Positions 1-5,777 of a DNA stretch of 14,922 nt are shown here, in pieces; position 1 is the first letter of the stretch; every line of letters starts with the position of its first letter. The notes under the pieces were generated by a model. It was not told where the DNA came from and made no database searches. It worked only from the letters and a program-made list of their open reading frames with translations. Source of the DNA: Dehalococcoidia bacterium (GTDB lineage: Bacteria; Chloroflexota; Dehalococcoidia; GIF9; AB-539-J10); the NCBI GenBank assembly GCA_030602865.1, contig JAUVYX010000004.1, positions 1 to 14,922 of the forward strand, written 5' to 3'. The position numbers and the translations under genes are program-made.

Positions 1-10
1 ACTGTCCTGG

Positions 11-39
11 TTGATAGCATATTGTTGATGGAATATATA
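11..39 (+). promoter_or_regulatory. Possible sigma70-type promoter for the membrane protein and tRNA cluster
   Basis: TTGATA at 11-16 and TATATA at 34-39 are separated by 17 bases, the optimal spacing for a housekeeping promoter. It would give a long leader of roughly 150 bases before the start codon at 199. The match at the -10 box is only partial (4 of 6), and AT-rich DNA yields such pairs by chance. The rest of 1-198 holds only a short GCAAG/CTTGC hairpin (82-95) and no reading frame I can support. Confidence 0.3.
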
Positions 40-198
40 TGTTGCAGGATTAAGAAAAAGAGGTAAGAAGGGTGTTTCTTGGCAAGTCATCTTGCACTTT
101 GTTCTTCTTCGAGGTAGTATATTTAGCATAACTAAGGCGGAGCTCTGAAATTGGGGTGGAGCTGTTTTCTCAATAAAAATGAGATAGGAGGCAAAGAG

Positions 199-594
199 AT
201 GGAATCAAGTGATAGAGGTGGGTTACTTAGTGCAGGAGGGATATTAAGCATAATAGTAGGAGCTTTTGAGGTAATTGCTGGAACTATGTTTATTATTAGT
301 ATGGCTTTTGGTACGTCGCTGTTGGGGTTATGCCCTTGGGGTGGGCCGGATATTAATAGATGGTTTGCTTTTGGGAGTTATGGTCTAACTTTGACAGTAA
401 TGATTATCATAGGGATAGCTCTCCTGGTTCTGGGAATACTGGCTTTAATAGGTGGTATCTCAGCCATAAAGAGGAGTAGTTTTGGGATGGCAATGCTAGG
501 GGCTATTTGTGCGTTGCTTCCTATAAACATGCTTGGCTTATTTGCAGTTATATTCGTCTCTTTGGCAAAGGGAGAGTTTAACAAAGAGGAATAG
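199..594 (+). CDS. Small multi-pass membrane protein, unknown function
   Basis: I do not recognise a named family. The 131-residue product has three to four hydrophobic segments, at about residues 10-37, 62-90 and 96-122 (the last may be a hairpin), and short charged ends. The pattern of a Gly/Ala/Leu-rich helix, a short Lys-Arg loop, a second helix ending in a Leu-Pro turn, and an acidic tail recurs in many small uncharacterised prokaryotic membrane proteins. The frame stays open upstream to a TTG at 151, but the ATG at 199 has an AGGAGG ribosome site 7 bases before it (186-191), so I place the start there. The stop lies two bases before tRNA-Leu, which suggests co-transcription with the tRNAs. 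Confidence 0.75.
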   Translation: MESSDRGGLLSAGGILSIIVGAFEVIAGTMFIISMAFGTSLLGLCPWGGPDINRWFAFGSYGLTLTVMIIIGIALLVLGILALIGGISAIKRSSFGMAMLGAICALLPINMLGLFAVIFVSLAKGEFNKEE

Positions 595-596
595 AT

Positions 597-679
597 GCCG
601 AAGTGGCGGAATGGCAGACGCGCTACGTTCAGGACGTAGTGTTCGTAAGGACATGAGGGTTCAAATCCCTCCTTCGGCA
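597..679 (+). tRNA. tRNA-Leu (anticodon CAG)
   Basis: The acceptor arms GCCGAAG (597-603) and CTTCGGC (672-678) pair fully, with A679 as discriminator. The anticodon stem CTACG/CGTAG encloses a loop with CAG, which reads CUG leucine codons. A short variable arm follows and the T arm carries the standard GTTCAAATC sequence. CCA is not encoded, so it must be added after transcription. It starts two bases after the stop codon of the membrane protein gene. Confidence 0.95.
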
Positions 680-699
680 CTTACACTCGCCAGATACTT

Positions 700-772
700 G
701 CGCCTGTAGCTCAGCGGATAGAGCGCAGCCCTGCGGAGGCTGAGGCCGTGGGTTCAAATCCCACCGGGCGTG
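700..772 (+). tRNA. tRNA-Arg (anticodon GCG)
   Basis: All four arms fold. The acceptor is GCGCCTG (700-706) with CGGGCGT (765-771), including two G-U pairs. The D stem is GCTC/GAGC. The anticodon stem is CAGCC/GGCTG with loop C-T-G-C-G-G-A (731-737). The T stem is GTGGG/CCCAC. The anticodon is GCG at 733-735, which reads CGC and, by wobble, CGU arginine codons. G772 is the discriminator and CCA is not encoded. Most bacteria use an ACG anticodon edited to inosine for this box, so GCG is unusual. Confidence 0.93.
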
Positions 773-779
773 CTATAAT
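771..779 (+). promoter_or_regulatory. Extended -10 promoter candidate for tRNA-Val
   Basis: TG at 771-772, one base, then a perfect TATAAT at 774-779 form a consensus extended -10 element, which can work without a good -35 box. Transcription would start near 786, about 36 bases before tRNA-Val. The nearest -35-like bases lie in the T arm of tRNA-Arg and match poorly. A perfect 12-base palindrome, AACAAGCTTGTT, sits at 792-803 in the would-be leader. Confidence 0.4.
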
Positions 780-821
780 TTGTAGAAGTTTAACAAGCTT
801 GTTCTTTAGCTAGCGAATAAT

Positions 822-897
822 GGGCGGTTAGCTCAGCGGTTAGAGCGCCTGTTTTACACACAGGAGGTCAGAGGTTCAAATCCTCTACTGCCCACCA
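822..897 (+). tRNA. tRNA-Val (anticodon UAC)
   Basis: The acceptor GGGCGGT (822-828) pairs with ACTGCCC (887-893). The anticodon stem CCTGT/ACAGG holds the loop T-T-T-A-C-A-C with anticodon TAC (855-857), which reads valine codons. The T arm is canonical. Discriminator A894 is followed by an encoded CCA (895-897), unlike the two tRNAs upstream. The 161 bases from here to the next gene contain a small hairpin (936-951) but no gene. Confidence 0.95.
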
Positions 898-1058
898 CTC
901 ATGTAATATAGAGTCCATTTTGTACAGTGACATGGTGACTTATTTCAGTCAAGAATAGACTCATAAAATATGGCTCCCGCTTGATATTGTCCATGCTACA
1001 TTATTGATATTATTTGGTACAGTTAGGGATATATCTCTTGCTATGATGGAGGATTCGA

Positions 1059-1850
1059 ATGGAAAGCTCTTTTAAACTGGTACTACTAGGGACTGGAGGG
1101 CCCCGGCTCACACCTGTACCTCCTCGAGGAGGGTCAAGCCAATTAATAATTGCCGGGGATGATTGCATTCTGGTTGATTGTGGCCCGGGAGCAACATTGA
1201 ACATGGTTCGAGCTGGGATAAAACCTCATCGACCTCATTATCTATTTTTCACGCATGTCCATCACTATGATCATAATGCTGACTATGTTGCTTTTGTTTT
1301 CGAAAACTGGATATGGGGCTTTGAGGATGGTGTTTACCAGCCTCTCAGGGTATATGGACCTTCTGGAACCAGGGATTTCCACGACCGTGTTTTTAATACA
1401 GCCTATAGCGATGAGATTAAATTGAGGATGGAATTGGGAGGATATTGTGGGCCGGTGATCGATGTGACTGAGTTGGGAGGTGGGGATGTTTGTGGAGGGA
1501 ATAGCTGGAAAGCCTCGGCCGCTAAAGTTTCTCATGGGCCGAATGCCCTGGGTTATAGAGTAGATAGTGGAGGAAGGTCTATTGTAGTAAGTGGTGACCT
1601 ATCGAGGTTATCTGAATTAACCGAATTTGCTCAAAATGCCGACCTCTTCCTCATAGATGTTATGCATCCGTCAGCGGAGGATATTGGCAGAACTGCTACT
1701 GAGGCTAGAGTTAAGACTCTGGTACTGTCCCATATTATTTATAGTTGGTTTGGTAATGAACTCAATTTAAAGAAAAAGATTCAAGATATCAGGAAATACT
1801 ACGATGGAGAGATAGTAGAGGGGCGTGATCTGATGACATTCGAGTTATAG
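1059..1850 (+). CDS. Metallo-beta-lactamase-fold hydrolase (RNase Z/AtsA-like)
   Basis: The 263-residue product has the layout of the RNase Z/arylsulfatase-like branch of the MBL superfamily: an N-terminal LGTGGP strand-turn (residues 10-15), a VDCGPG turn (39-44), a His/Asp metal motif (66-72), then His159, Asp180 in VVSGD, and His225 in LSH. These residues would bind two metal ions for hydrolysis of a phosphoester, sulfate ester or similar bond. The substrate cannot be told. The metal motif reads H-V-H-H-Y-D-H, one residue longer than the usual HxHxDH. The start ATG is preceded by GGAGG at a good distance. It stands alone between the tRNAs and a strong terminator, so it is probably monocistronic, and it lacks a signal peptide, which points to the cytoplasm. 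Confidence 0.85.
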   Translation: MESSFKLVLLGTGGPRLTPVPPRGGSSQLIIAGDDCILVDCGPGATLNMVRAGIKPHRPHYLFFTHVHHYDHNADYVAFVFENWIWGFEDGVYQPLRVYGPSGTRDFHDRVFNTAYSDEIKLRMELGGYCGPVIDVTELGGGDVCGGNSWKASAAKVSHGPNALGYRVDSGGRSIVVSGDLSRLSELTEFAQNADLFLIDVMHPSAEDIGRTATEARVKTLVLSHIIYSWFGNELNLKKKIQDIRKYYDGEIVEGRDLMTFEL

Positions 1851-1859
1851 TACTTATTA

Positions 1860-1902
1860 AAAAAGGGGAGGACAGATAAGCTCAATCTGTCCTCCCCTTT
1901 TT
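1860..1902. terminator. Bidirectional rho-independent terminator
   Basis: A 13-bp perfect stem (1865-1877 with 1885-1897, beginning GGGGAGGACAG) closes a 7-base loop. An A-run on the left and a T-run on the right extend the pairing and provide U-tracts on both strands. It lies between the converging MBL gene (+) and oxidoreductase gene (-), 9 bases past the MBL stop, and should end both messages. Confidence 0.92.
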
Positions 1903-1938
1903 ATTAATAATAACCCAAGAAGCTATTATTTATTAATT

Positions 1939-3795
1939 TCAGCCCCAGAGATCCTTAGCCACGTCATCGAGACCAAGCTCCAGTAATTTTTTCTTGCTTG
2001 GTTTCGCAGTACCTGGTTCCCAATCTATCGAGGCCATGTATTCTTTCAACAAGGTATCCTCATCAATTGTTACTCCAGCGACAGGTCCTGCTGTCTGGGC
2101 TGGTTTCCCAAGTACTCTATCAGGAATCTTGAGCTTTAGTGGGTTAATGCCCTCTCGAAGGTTGAAAGCGTGCCTGAGATTGGCAATACGATCGCCGGCC
2201 TTAACAACCTCTTCAAGATCGATATCCCATCCGGTTATTGCGCTTAAGAATTCAGGGATAGCTACGACGTTGGATAAACAGAAATATCCAAACTCACACA
2301 TTCCAGATGAGTTAATGATGTGCATCATGGCACTGCCTCGTTTATGAGCTTCTCCCCTGCCGGAAAAACTTTTTTCATCGAATGCAGGGTATAGCCCGGG
2401 AGGATTCAATGCTTCACTGCCCTGAGTATGACGGCCCGGAGTAGCATCCATTCTGTACAGGGTGGCGAAGTGATACCCAAGCTTTGGGTCGTGAGCAGGG
2501 AGTCCTTGCCCTCCTACGTGTATTGCGTATTTCTCAGAGCCTTTCCCTATTTTAGCTGCTGCTTTCTCGACTCCCTGTGCTAATAGCTCACCAAAACCTT
2601 CTTCTTTGGCTATCTTCTCAGTCATTGCCACGATGGAAGCATGGTTACCCCAGGTCATCTCTATGCCATCGGTATCTTTTTTGGTGATGATACCATTCTC
2701 ATAACATTCTATAGCGAATGAAATAGCTACGGCTGTAGAGATAGTGTCAAGTCCTGCCTTGTTGCATATTTCATTAACCATGATGATGGATTCCAGGTTC
2801 GAATTAAGGCAATTGGTACCAAACATACAGGCAGTTTCGTATTCCGGCTTGCTTTCCCCTTCCTGATATTTATACTCGCCGGTCGGGGCTTTCATCCGCC
2901 CTCCACACTGAATACTACAATGCCAACAACCTTCCTTCTCTTTCTGCAATGCTATTACCCTGTCTCCACTTATGAGGTCTGCCTCTGGGAAATCTACAAC
3001 TCCAACGCCGCCCCAGTTCTTGACTGGAGAATCACCACTATGGGCGGATACTGCGTTAAGGCCAGCTGTACCCCAAGTGTTAAACAGCCCATAGAAGGGA
3101 TGTCCTTCAAAGGCTGCCAAGTAACTCTTTCTCAATGCGAGAGTCTTAGGACGGTCACTTACAGTTACTCCACCTTTTCCATTGGCAACAATTGCCTTCA
3201 GTTTTTTGGACCCCATGACAGCACCTACGCCAGATCTACCGGCAGCTCGCCCATGGTAGTTCATAACAGCGGCACTCAAGGCAAGTTTCTCTCCTGCCGG
3301 ACCGATGCAAGCGACCTTTGCTGTTTTAGCTCCATATCGTTCGGTCAGAATATCCTCAGTATCGTAACTGTCTTTGCCCCATAAATCGTTGGCATCTCTC
3401 AATTCTGCCTTGCCATTTTCGATATAGAGGTATACCGGTTTTGGGGAAATGCCGGTGAAAAAGACGCCATCATAGCCGGCGAATTTCAGGTAAGGACCGA
3501 AATCTCCGCCGCAGTTTCCATCTCCCCAACCGCCGGTCAGGGGTGATTTACATATTACCTGAAATCTCGAGCCGCAAATTGCCGGGGTACCAGTGAACGG
3601 GCCGGTCATAAATCCAAGAATGTTATCAGGTCCCAGAGGATCTATCCCAGCTTTCATTCGGCTGTAGATAAGCCTGGCTCCTATACCGTAACCTCCGATG
3701 AAATCCCTGCAAAGTTTCTCATCCAGGACCTCATCTTTCATTGTGCCTGTTCCAAGATCCACCCAAAGAATCTTTCCTGCATAGCCTCCTACCAT
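1939..3795 (-). CDS. aor: Aldehyde ferredoxin oxidoreductase (tungsten pterin enzyme)
   Basis: The 618-residue protein matches the AOR family over its full length. These enzymes oxidise aldehydes to carboxylic acids with ferredoxin as electron acceptor, using a tungsten bis-pterin centre and one [4Fe-4S] cluster. The N-terminal domain opens with GKILWVDLGTG and holds the pterin-binding region (about residues 30-200). The cluster motif C-x2-C-x3-C is at 290, 293 and 297, and the fourth ligand is probably Cys500, with Cys506 close by. The C-terminal AFNLREG motif is at 543-549. GGAGG lies 9 bases before the ATG. It is the last gene of a likely three-gene unit with two small proteins upstream. 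The exact aldehyde cannot be told, and related members of this family act on other substrates. No ferredoxin or pterin-synthesis gene is nearby. Confidence 0.93.
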   Translation of the reverse strand: MVGGYAGKILWVDLGTGTMKDEVLDEKLCRDFIGGYGIGARLIYSRMKAGIDPLGPDNILGFMTGPFTGTPAICGSRFQVICKSPLTGGWGDGNCGGDFGPYLKFAGYDGVFFTGISPKPVYLYIENGKAELRDANDLWGKDSYDTEDILTERYGAKTAKVACIGPAGEKLALSAAVMNYHGRAAGRSGVGAVMGSKKLKAIVANGKGGVTVSDRPKTLALRKSYLAAFEGHPFYGLFNTWGTAGLNAVSAHSGDSPVKNWGGVGVVDFPEADLISGDRVIALQKEKEGCWHCSIQCGGRMKAPTGEYKYQEGESKPEYETACMFGTNCLNSNLESIIMVNEICNKAGLDTISTAVAISFAIECYENGIITKKDTDGIEMTWGNHASIVAMTEKIAKEEGFGELLAQGVEKAAAKIGKGSEKYAIHVGGQGLPAHDPKLGYHFATLYRMDATPGRHTQGSEALNPPGLYPAFDEKSFSGRGEAHKRGSAMMHIINSSGMCEFGYFCLSNVVAIPEFLSAITGWDIDLEEVVKAGDRIANLRHAFNLREGINPLKLKIPDRVLGKPAQTAGPVAGVTIDEDTLLKEYMASIDWEPGTAKPSKKKLLELGLDDVAKDLWG

Positions 3796-3843
3796 TTTGT
3801 TTACCCTCCTTTTTCCTTTCTTTACTGCCGAAATATAAGTTCT

Positions 3844-3862
3844 GACTAATTAATTATCAGTC
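3844..3862. repeat. AT-rich imperfect dyad between the small gene and aor
   Basis: GACT at 3844-3847 and AGTC at 3859-3862 flank an AT-rich core that is largely self-complementary with two mismatches. It lies between two co-directional genes, about 50 bases before the aor start codon. It could be an mRNA hairpin that adjusts expression or a protein site. It may also be chance. Confidence 0.3.
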
Positions 3863-3865
3863 CCT

Positions 3866-4045
3866 TTACTTTGCATTTTCCTTTATTCCTTCCTCATAAT
3901 TTGTGAATCGGTTGATTGGTGCTGCGATAATTTCATCGTTTGCACCGATAAAGAGTACTTTGGCTGTCCCTTCTTCATCGACGAAAATATCAAGTACACT
4001 TACTTGCTCTTCCTCTCCCGAATCACGATGAAAAATTGCTCTCAT
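3866..4045 (-). CDS. Small 59-residue protein upstream of aor, unknown
   Basis: I do not recognise this family. The frame is ATG to TAA. An AGGTGA ribosome site sits 6 bases before the ATG, and the codon choice resembles the neighbours. The product is soluble and acidic, with predicted beta character: an N-terminal MRAIFHRD strand, a Glu-rich turn (residues 10-13), then alternating hydrophobic stretches VSVLDIFVD and AKVLFIGAND. It ends in a Glu/Lys-rich tail. It has one His and no Cys, so it is not an obvious metal or cluster protein. It lies 70 bases upstream of the oxidoreductase start and 70 bases downstream of the DUF3096-like gene on the same strand. An accessory role for the enzyme is inference from position only. 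Confidence 0.65.
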   Translation of the reverse strand: MRAIFHRDSGEEEQVSVLDIFVDEEGTAKVLFIGANDEIIAAPINRFTNYEEGIKENAK

Positions 4046-4081
4046 TACTTGTCACCTGGCGCTGACTGTTGAAAAATTGCT
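4029..4081. repeat. 12-base direct repeat at the start of the 59-residue gene
   Basis: TGAAAAATTGCT occurs at 4029-4040 and again at 4070-4081, a 41-base period. One copy covers codons 3-6 of the small gene and the other lies in its leader. It looks like a short local duplication and may be meaningless. Confidence 0.6.
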
Positions 4082-4115
4082 GCTGACAGCTAGCTGGTGA
4101 AGCGTCGCCTTTGGA

Positions 4116-4268
4116 CTAGAGATAAAATATAATTGCGATTACTCCTACCACAATAAGGTAGATTCCCACCAGGTAATTGAGTATTTTAGGGAAGACCATA
4201 ACTATAATACCGGCAACTAGACTGACTATTCCTACTAATAGACCTGCACTGCTGTTTATCATATGCAT
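4116..4268 (-). CDS. DUF3096-like small membrane protein
   Basis: This 50-residue product has two hydrophobic segments split by a Phe-Pro-Lys turn (about residues 26-28): an N-terminal helix rich in Gly, Leu and Val (about 8-25), then a second helix holding LVGIYLIVVG (33-42). This is the pattern of DUF3096, a family of roughly 50-residue bacterial membrane proteins of unknown function. The assignment is from memory of the family consensus. The start has two candidates, ATG at 4268 and ATG at 4262. A G-rich stretch serves as ribosome site 5 bases before the first. It appears to be the first gene of the unit that ends with aor, though the gap of 70 bases to the next gene leaves room for a separate message. 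Confidence 0.72.
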   Translation of the reverse strand: MHMINSSAGLLVGIVSLVAGIIVMVFPKILNYLVGIYLIVVGVIAIIFYL

Positions 4269-4386
4269 AGTAACCCCCCCTGTTTTATTTATTTTATCTT
4301 GAAGACTGCATTTAAATTAGCTATTCTGAGTTTAACACTTTATCTTATTTACTGGCAATATGAATATGCGGCAAAAAAAGATATAT

Positions 4387-4405
4387 TTATGGAATAAAAC
4401 CATAA
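4387..4405. promoter_or_regulatory. Dyad, possible operator in the divergent region
   Basis: TTATGG (4387-4392) and CCATAA (4400-4405) form a perfect 6-base inverted repeat around a 7-base AT spacer. Its place between divergent genes suits a transcription factor site. A T-run on the minus strand follows at some distance, so a weak terminator is the alternative. Confidence 0.3.
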
Positions 4406-4527
4406 CTGTAGCGTGTTAATCTTTTCACTTATGGCAAAATGCTTTTTGTTGGCATGTGGTTACTGGCTTTCCGTCACAAGGTTGCCATGGATGAGATGAA
4501 ACTATTATCGCTTGTAGATTTGCTGTC

Positions 4528-4557
4528 TTGTCAAACAGGGTGTGCGTACTGTAACAT
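4528..4557 (+). promoter_or_regulatory. Candidate apgM promoter, near-leaderless
   Basis: TTGTCA at 4528-4533 (5 of 6 with the -35 consensus) and TAACAT at 4552-4557 (4 of 6 with the -10 consensus) are 18 bases apart. Transcription would begin about 4564, only a few bases before the chosen apgM ATG at 4568, which has no ribosome site. The two observations support each other but neither is proof. Confidence 0.35.
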
Positions 4558-4567
4558 GCTATGCGTT

Positions 4568-5773
4568 ATGATTGACCTTGAGCAACTTAGTATGCTTTCT
4601 CATACATCAACATCAAAAATAGTATTTCTGGTAATAGATGGATTGGGCGGCTTACCTCACCCCGAAACTGGTAAAACCGAGCTGGAATCTGCGAGGAAAC
4701 CGAATCTTGATCATCTGGCCCTGCATTCACTTTGTGGGCTTACTGTTCCTGTTAGCTCCGGGATTACTGCAGGAAGTACTCCAGGACATCTTGCATTATT
4801 CGGATATGACCCGGTTAAATACAGTATTGGAAGGGGTATTGTGGAGGCTCTGGGTATAGATTTACAGTTAGGGCCTACTGATATTGCGGCTCGTGGTAAT
4901 TTTTGTACAGTTGATAGCAATGGGATTATTACTGACCGTAGGGCAGGACGAATAAGTACAGAGAAAAATGCCGAGTTATGCAAAATGTTAAACAAAATAA
5001 AAATAGAAGGTGTTGATATCACGGTCCATCCTGTTAAGGAACATAGATTTGTACTTATTCTTAAAGGGAATGGACTGCTGTCTGATTTAAAAGATTCTGA
5101 CCCTCAGCAAGTTGGCTTGCCTGCCAGAAAGATAGAGCCGTTATCCTCAGGTGCAGGAGAGACAGCGAAAAGAGTCAACGAATTTGTCGCACAGGCGAAG
5201 GAAAAACTACGGAAGGAAAGACTTGCTAACATGGTTCTCATGCGTGGTTTTTCCAAACATCCCAATATTCCTGTTATGTCGGATATCTATAAGTTAAAGC
5301 CTTGTACTATTGCTATATATCCCATGTATCGTGGTTTGGGCCGAATGCTGGGAATGCATGTACCTGCTGCAGTGAATAATATTGCCGAGGAGATAGAGCA
5401 GTTACGTAATTTTTATAAAGACTATGATTTCTTTTTTGTTCATTTTAAAAACACCGACTCCAGAGGGGAAGATGGTGATTTCGATGCTAAAGTGCAGGCT
5501 ATTGAAGAGCTTGACGCCGTTCTTCCCAATATACTCAAGCTAAATCCTGATGTTCTTGTTGTGGCTGGAGATCATTCCACGCCGGCAACTTTGGCAACGC
5601 ACAGTTGGCATCCGGTGCCTTTCATGTTGAATTCAAAATGGTGCTTTCCTGATGATGTAACTGAATTCTCAGAGCGGGCATGTGCGACAGGGGGATTGGG
5701 ATGTTTTCCTGCTGTGGATATCATGCCCCTGGCAATGGCCAACGCCTTAAAGCTTAATAAGTTTGGCGCTTGA
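4568..5773 (+). CDS. apgM: 2,3-bisphosphoglycerate-independent phosphoglycerate mutase, archaeal type
   Basis: This alkaline phosphatase superfamily enzyme interconverts 3- and 2-phosphoglycerate in glycolysis and gluconeogenesis in the cytoplasm. The 401-residue product is the usual length. Visible landmarks are the metal-binding Asp in VIDGLGGLP (about residue 24), the nucleophile Ser70 in AGSTPGHLALFGYDP, the VHFKNTDSRGEDGD segment (291-304), and the metal ligands Asp335-His336 in AGDHSTP and His345 in THSWHP. A longer frame reaches an ATG at 4439, but its extra 43 residues look unlike the family, so I start at 4568. An ATG at 4592 is also possible. The stop falls 4 bases before the galU ATG, so the two form an operon supplying central carbon and sugar-nucleotide metabolism. 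Confidence 0.9.
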   Translation: MIDLEQLSMLSHTSTSKIVFLVIDGLGGLPHPETGKTELESARKPNLDHLALHSLCGLTVPVSSGITAGSTPGHLALFGYDPVKYSIGRGIVEALGIDLQLGPTDIAARGNFCTVDSNGIITDRRAGRISTEKNAELCKMLNKIKIEGVDITVHPVKEHRFVLILKGNGLLSDLKDSDPQQVGLPARKIEPLSSGAGETAKRVNEFVAQAKEKLRKERLANMVLMRGFSKHPNIPVMSDIYKLKPCTIAIYPMYRGLGRMLGMHVPAAVNNIAEEIEQLRNFYKDYDFFFVHFKNTDSRGEDGDFDAKVQAIEELDAVLPNILKLNPDVLVVAGDHSTPATLATHSWHPVPFMLNSKWCFPDDVTEFSERACATGGLGCFPAVDIMPLAMANALKLNKFGA

Positions 5774-5777
5774 CAAG

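Larger units (their letters stand above)
4269..4567. other. Divergent intergenic region between the aor unit and apgM
   Basis: About 300 bases separate the divergent starts at 4268 and 4568. The + strand frame stays open back to an ATG at 4439, but that stretch has no ribosome site and its translation lacks the look of the family, so I treat it as non-coding. The region holds a dyad at 4387-4405 and a promoter-like pair at 4528-4557. I see no convincing minus-strand promoter, only weak candidates. Confidence 0.5.

Noticed and set aside
908..962. Hairpins after tRNA-Val (GAGTC/GACTC and TGACT/AGTCA)
   Set aside because: Stems are only 5 bp and no T-run follows, so I do not call a terminator.
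981..1013. Promoter for the MBL gene (TTGATA with several -10-like hexamers)
   Set aside because: No hexamer has both good spacing and a good match.
2920..3384. Open + strand frame of 154 codons
   Set aside because: It is antisense to aor and its translation lacks any family signature; the aor frame explains the sequence.
3866..4045. CooT-like nickel protein as identity of the 59-residue gene
   Set aside because: The size and beta pattern are loosely similar, but the cysteine after the initiator Met is missing, so the call is not supported.
4330..4358. Minus-strand promoter pair TTGCCA / TTAAAC before the DUF3096-like gene
   Set aside because: Spacing is 17 bases but the -10 box matches only 3 of 6, so chance is likely.
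4439..4567. N-terminal extension of the apgM reading frame
   Set aside because: It has no ribosome site, its residues do not resemble the family, and a promoter-like pair lies within it.
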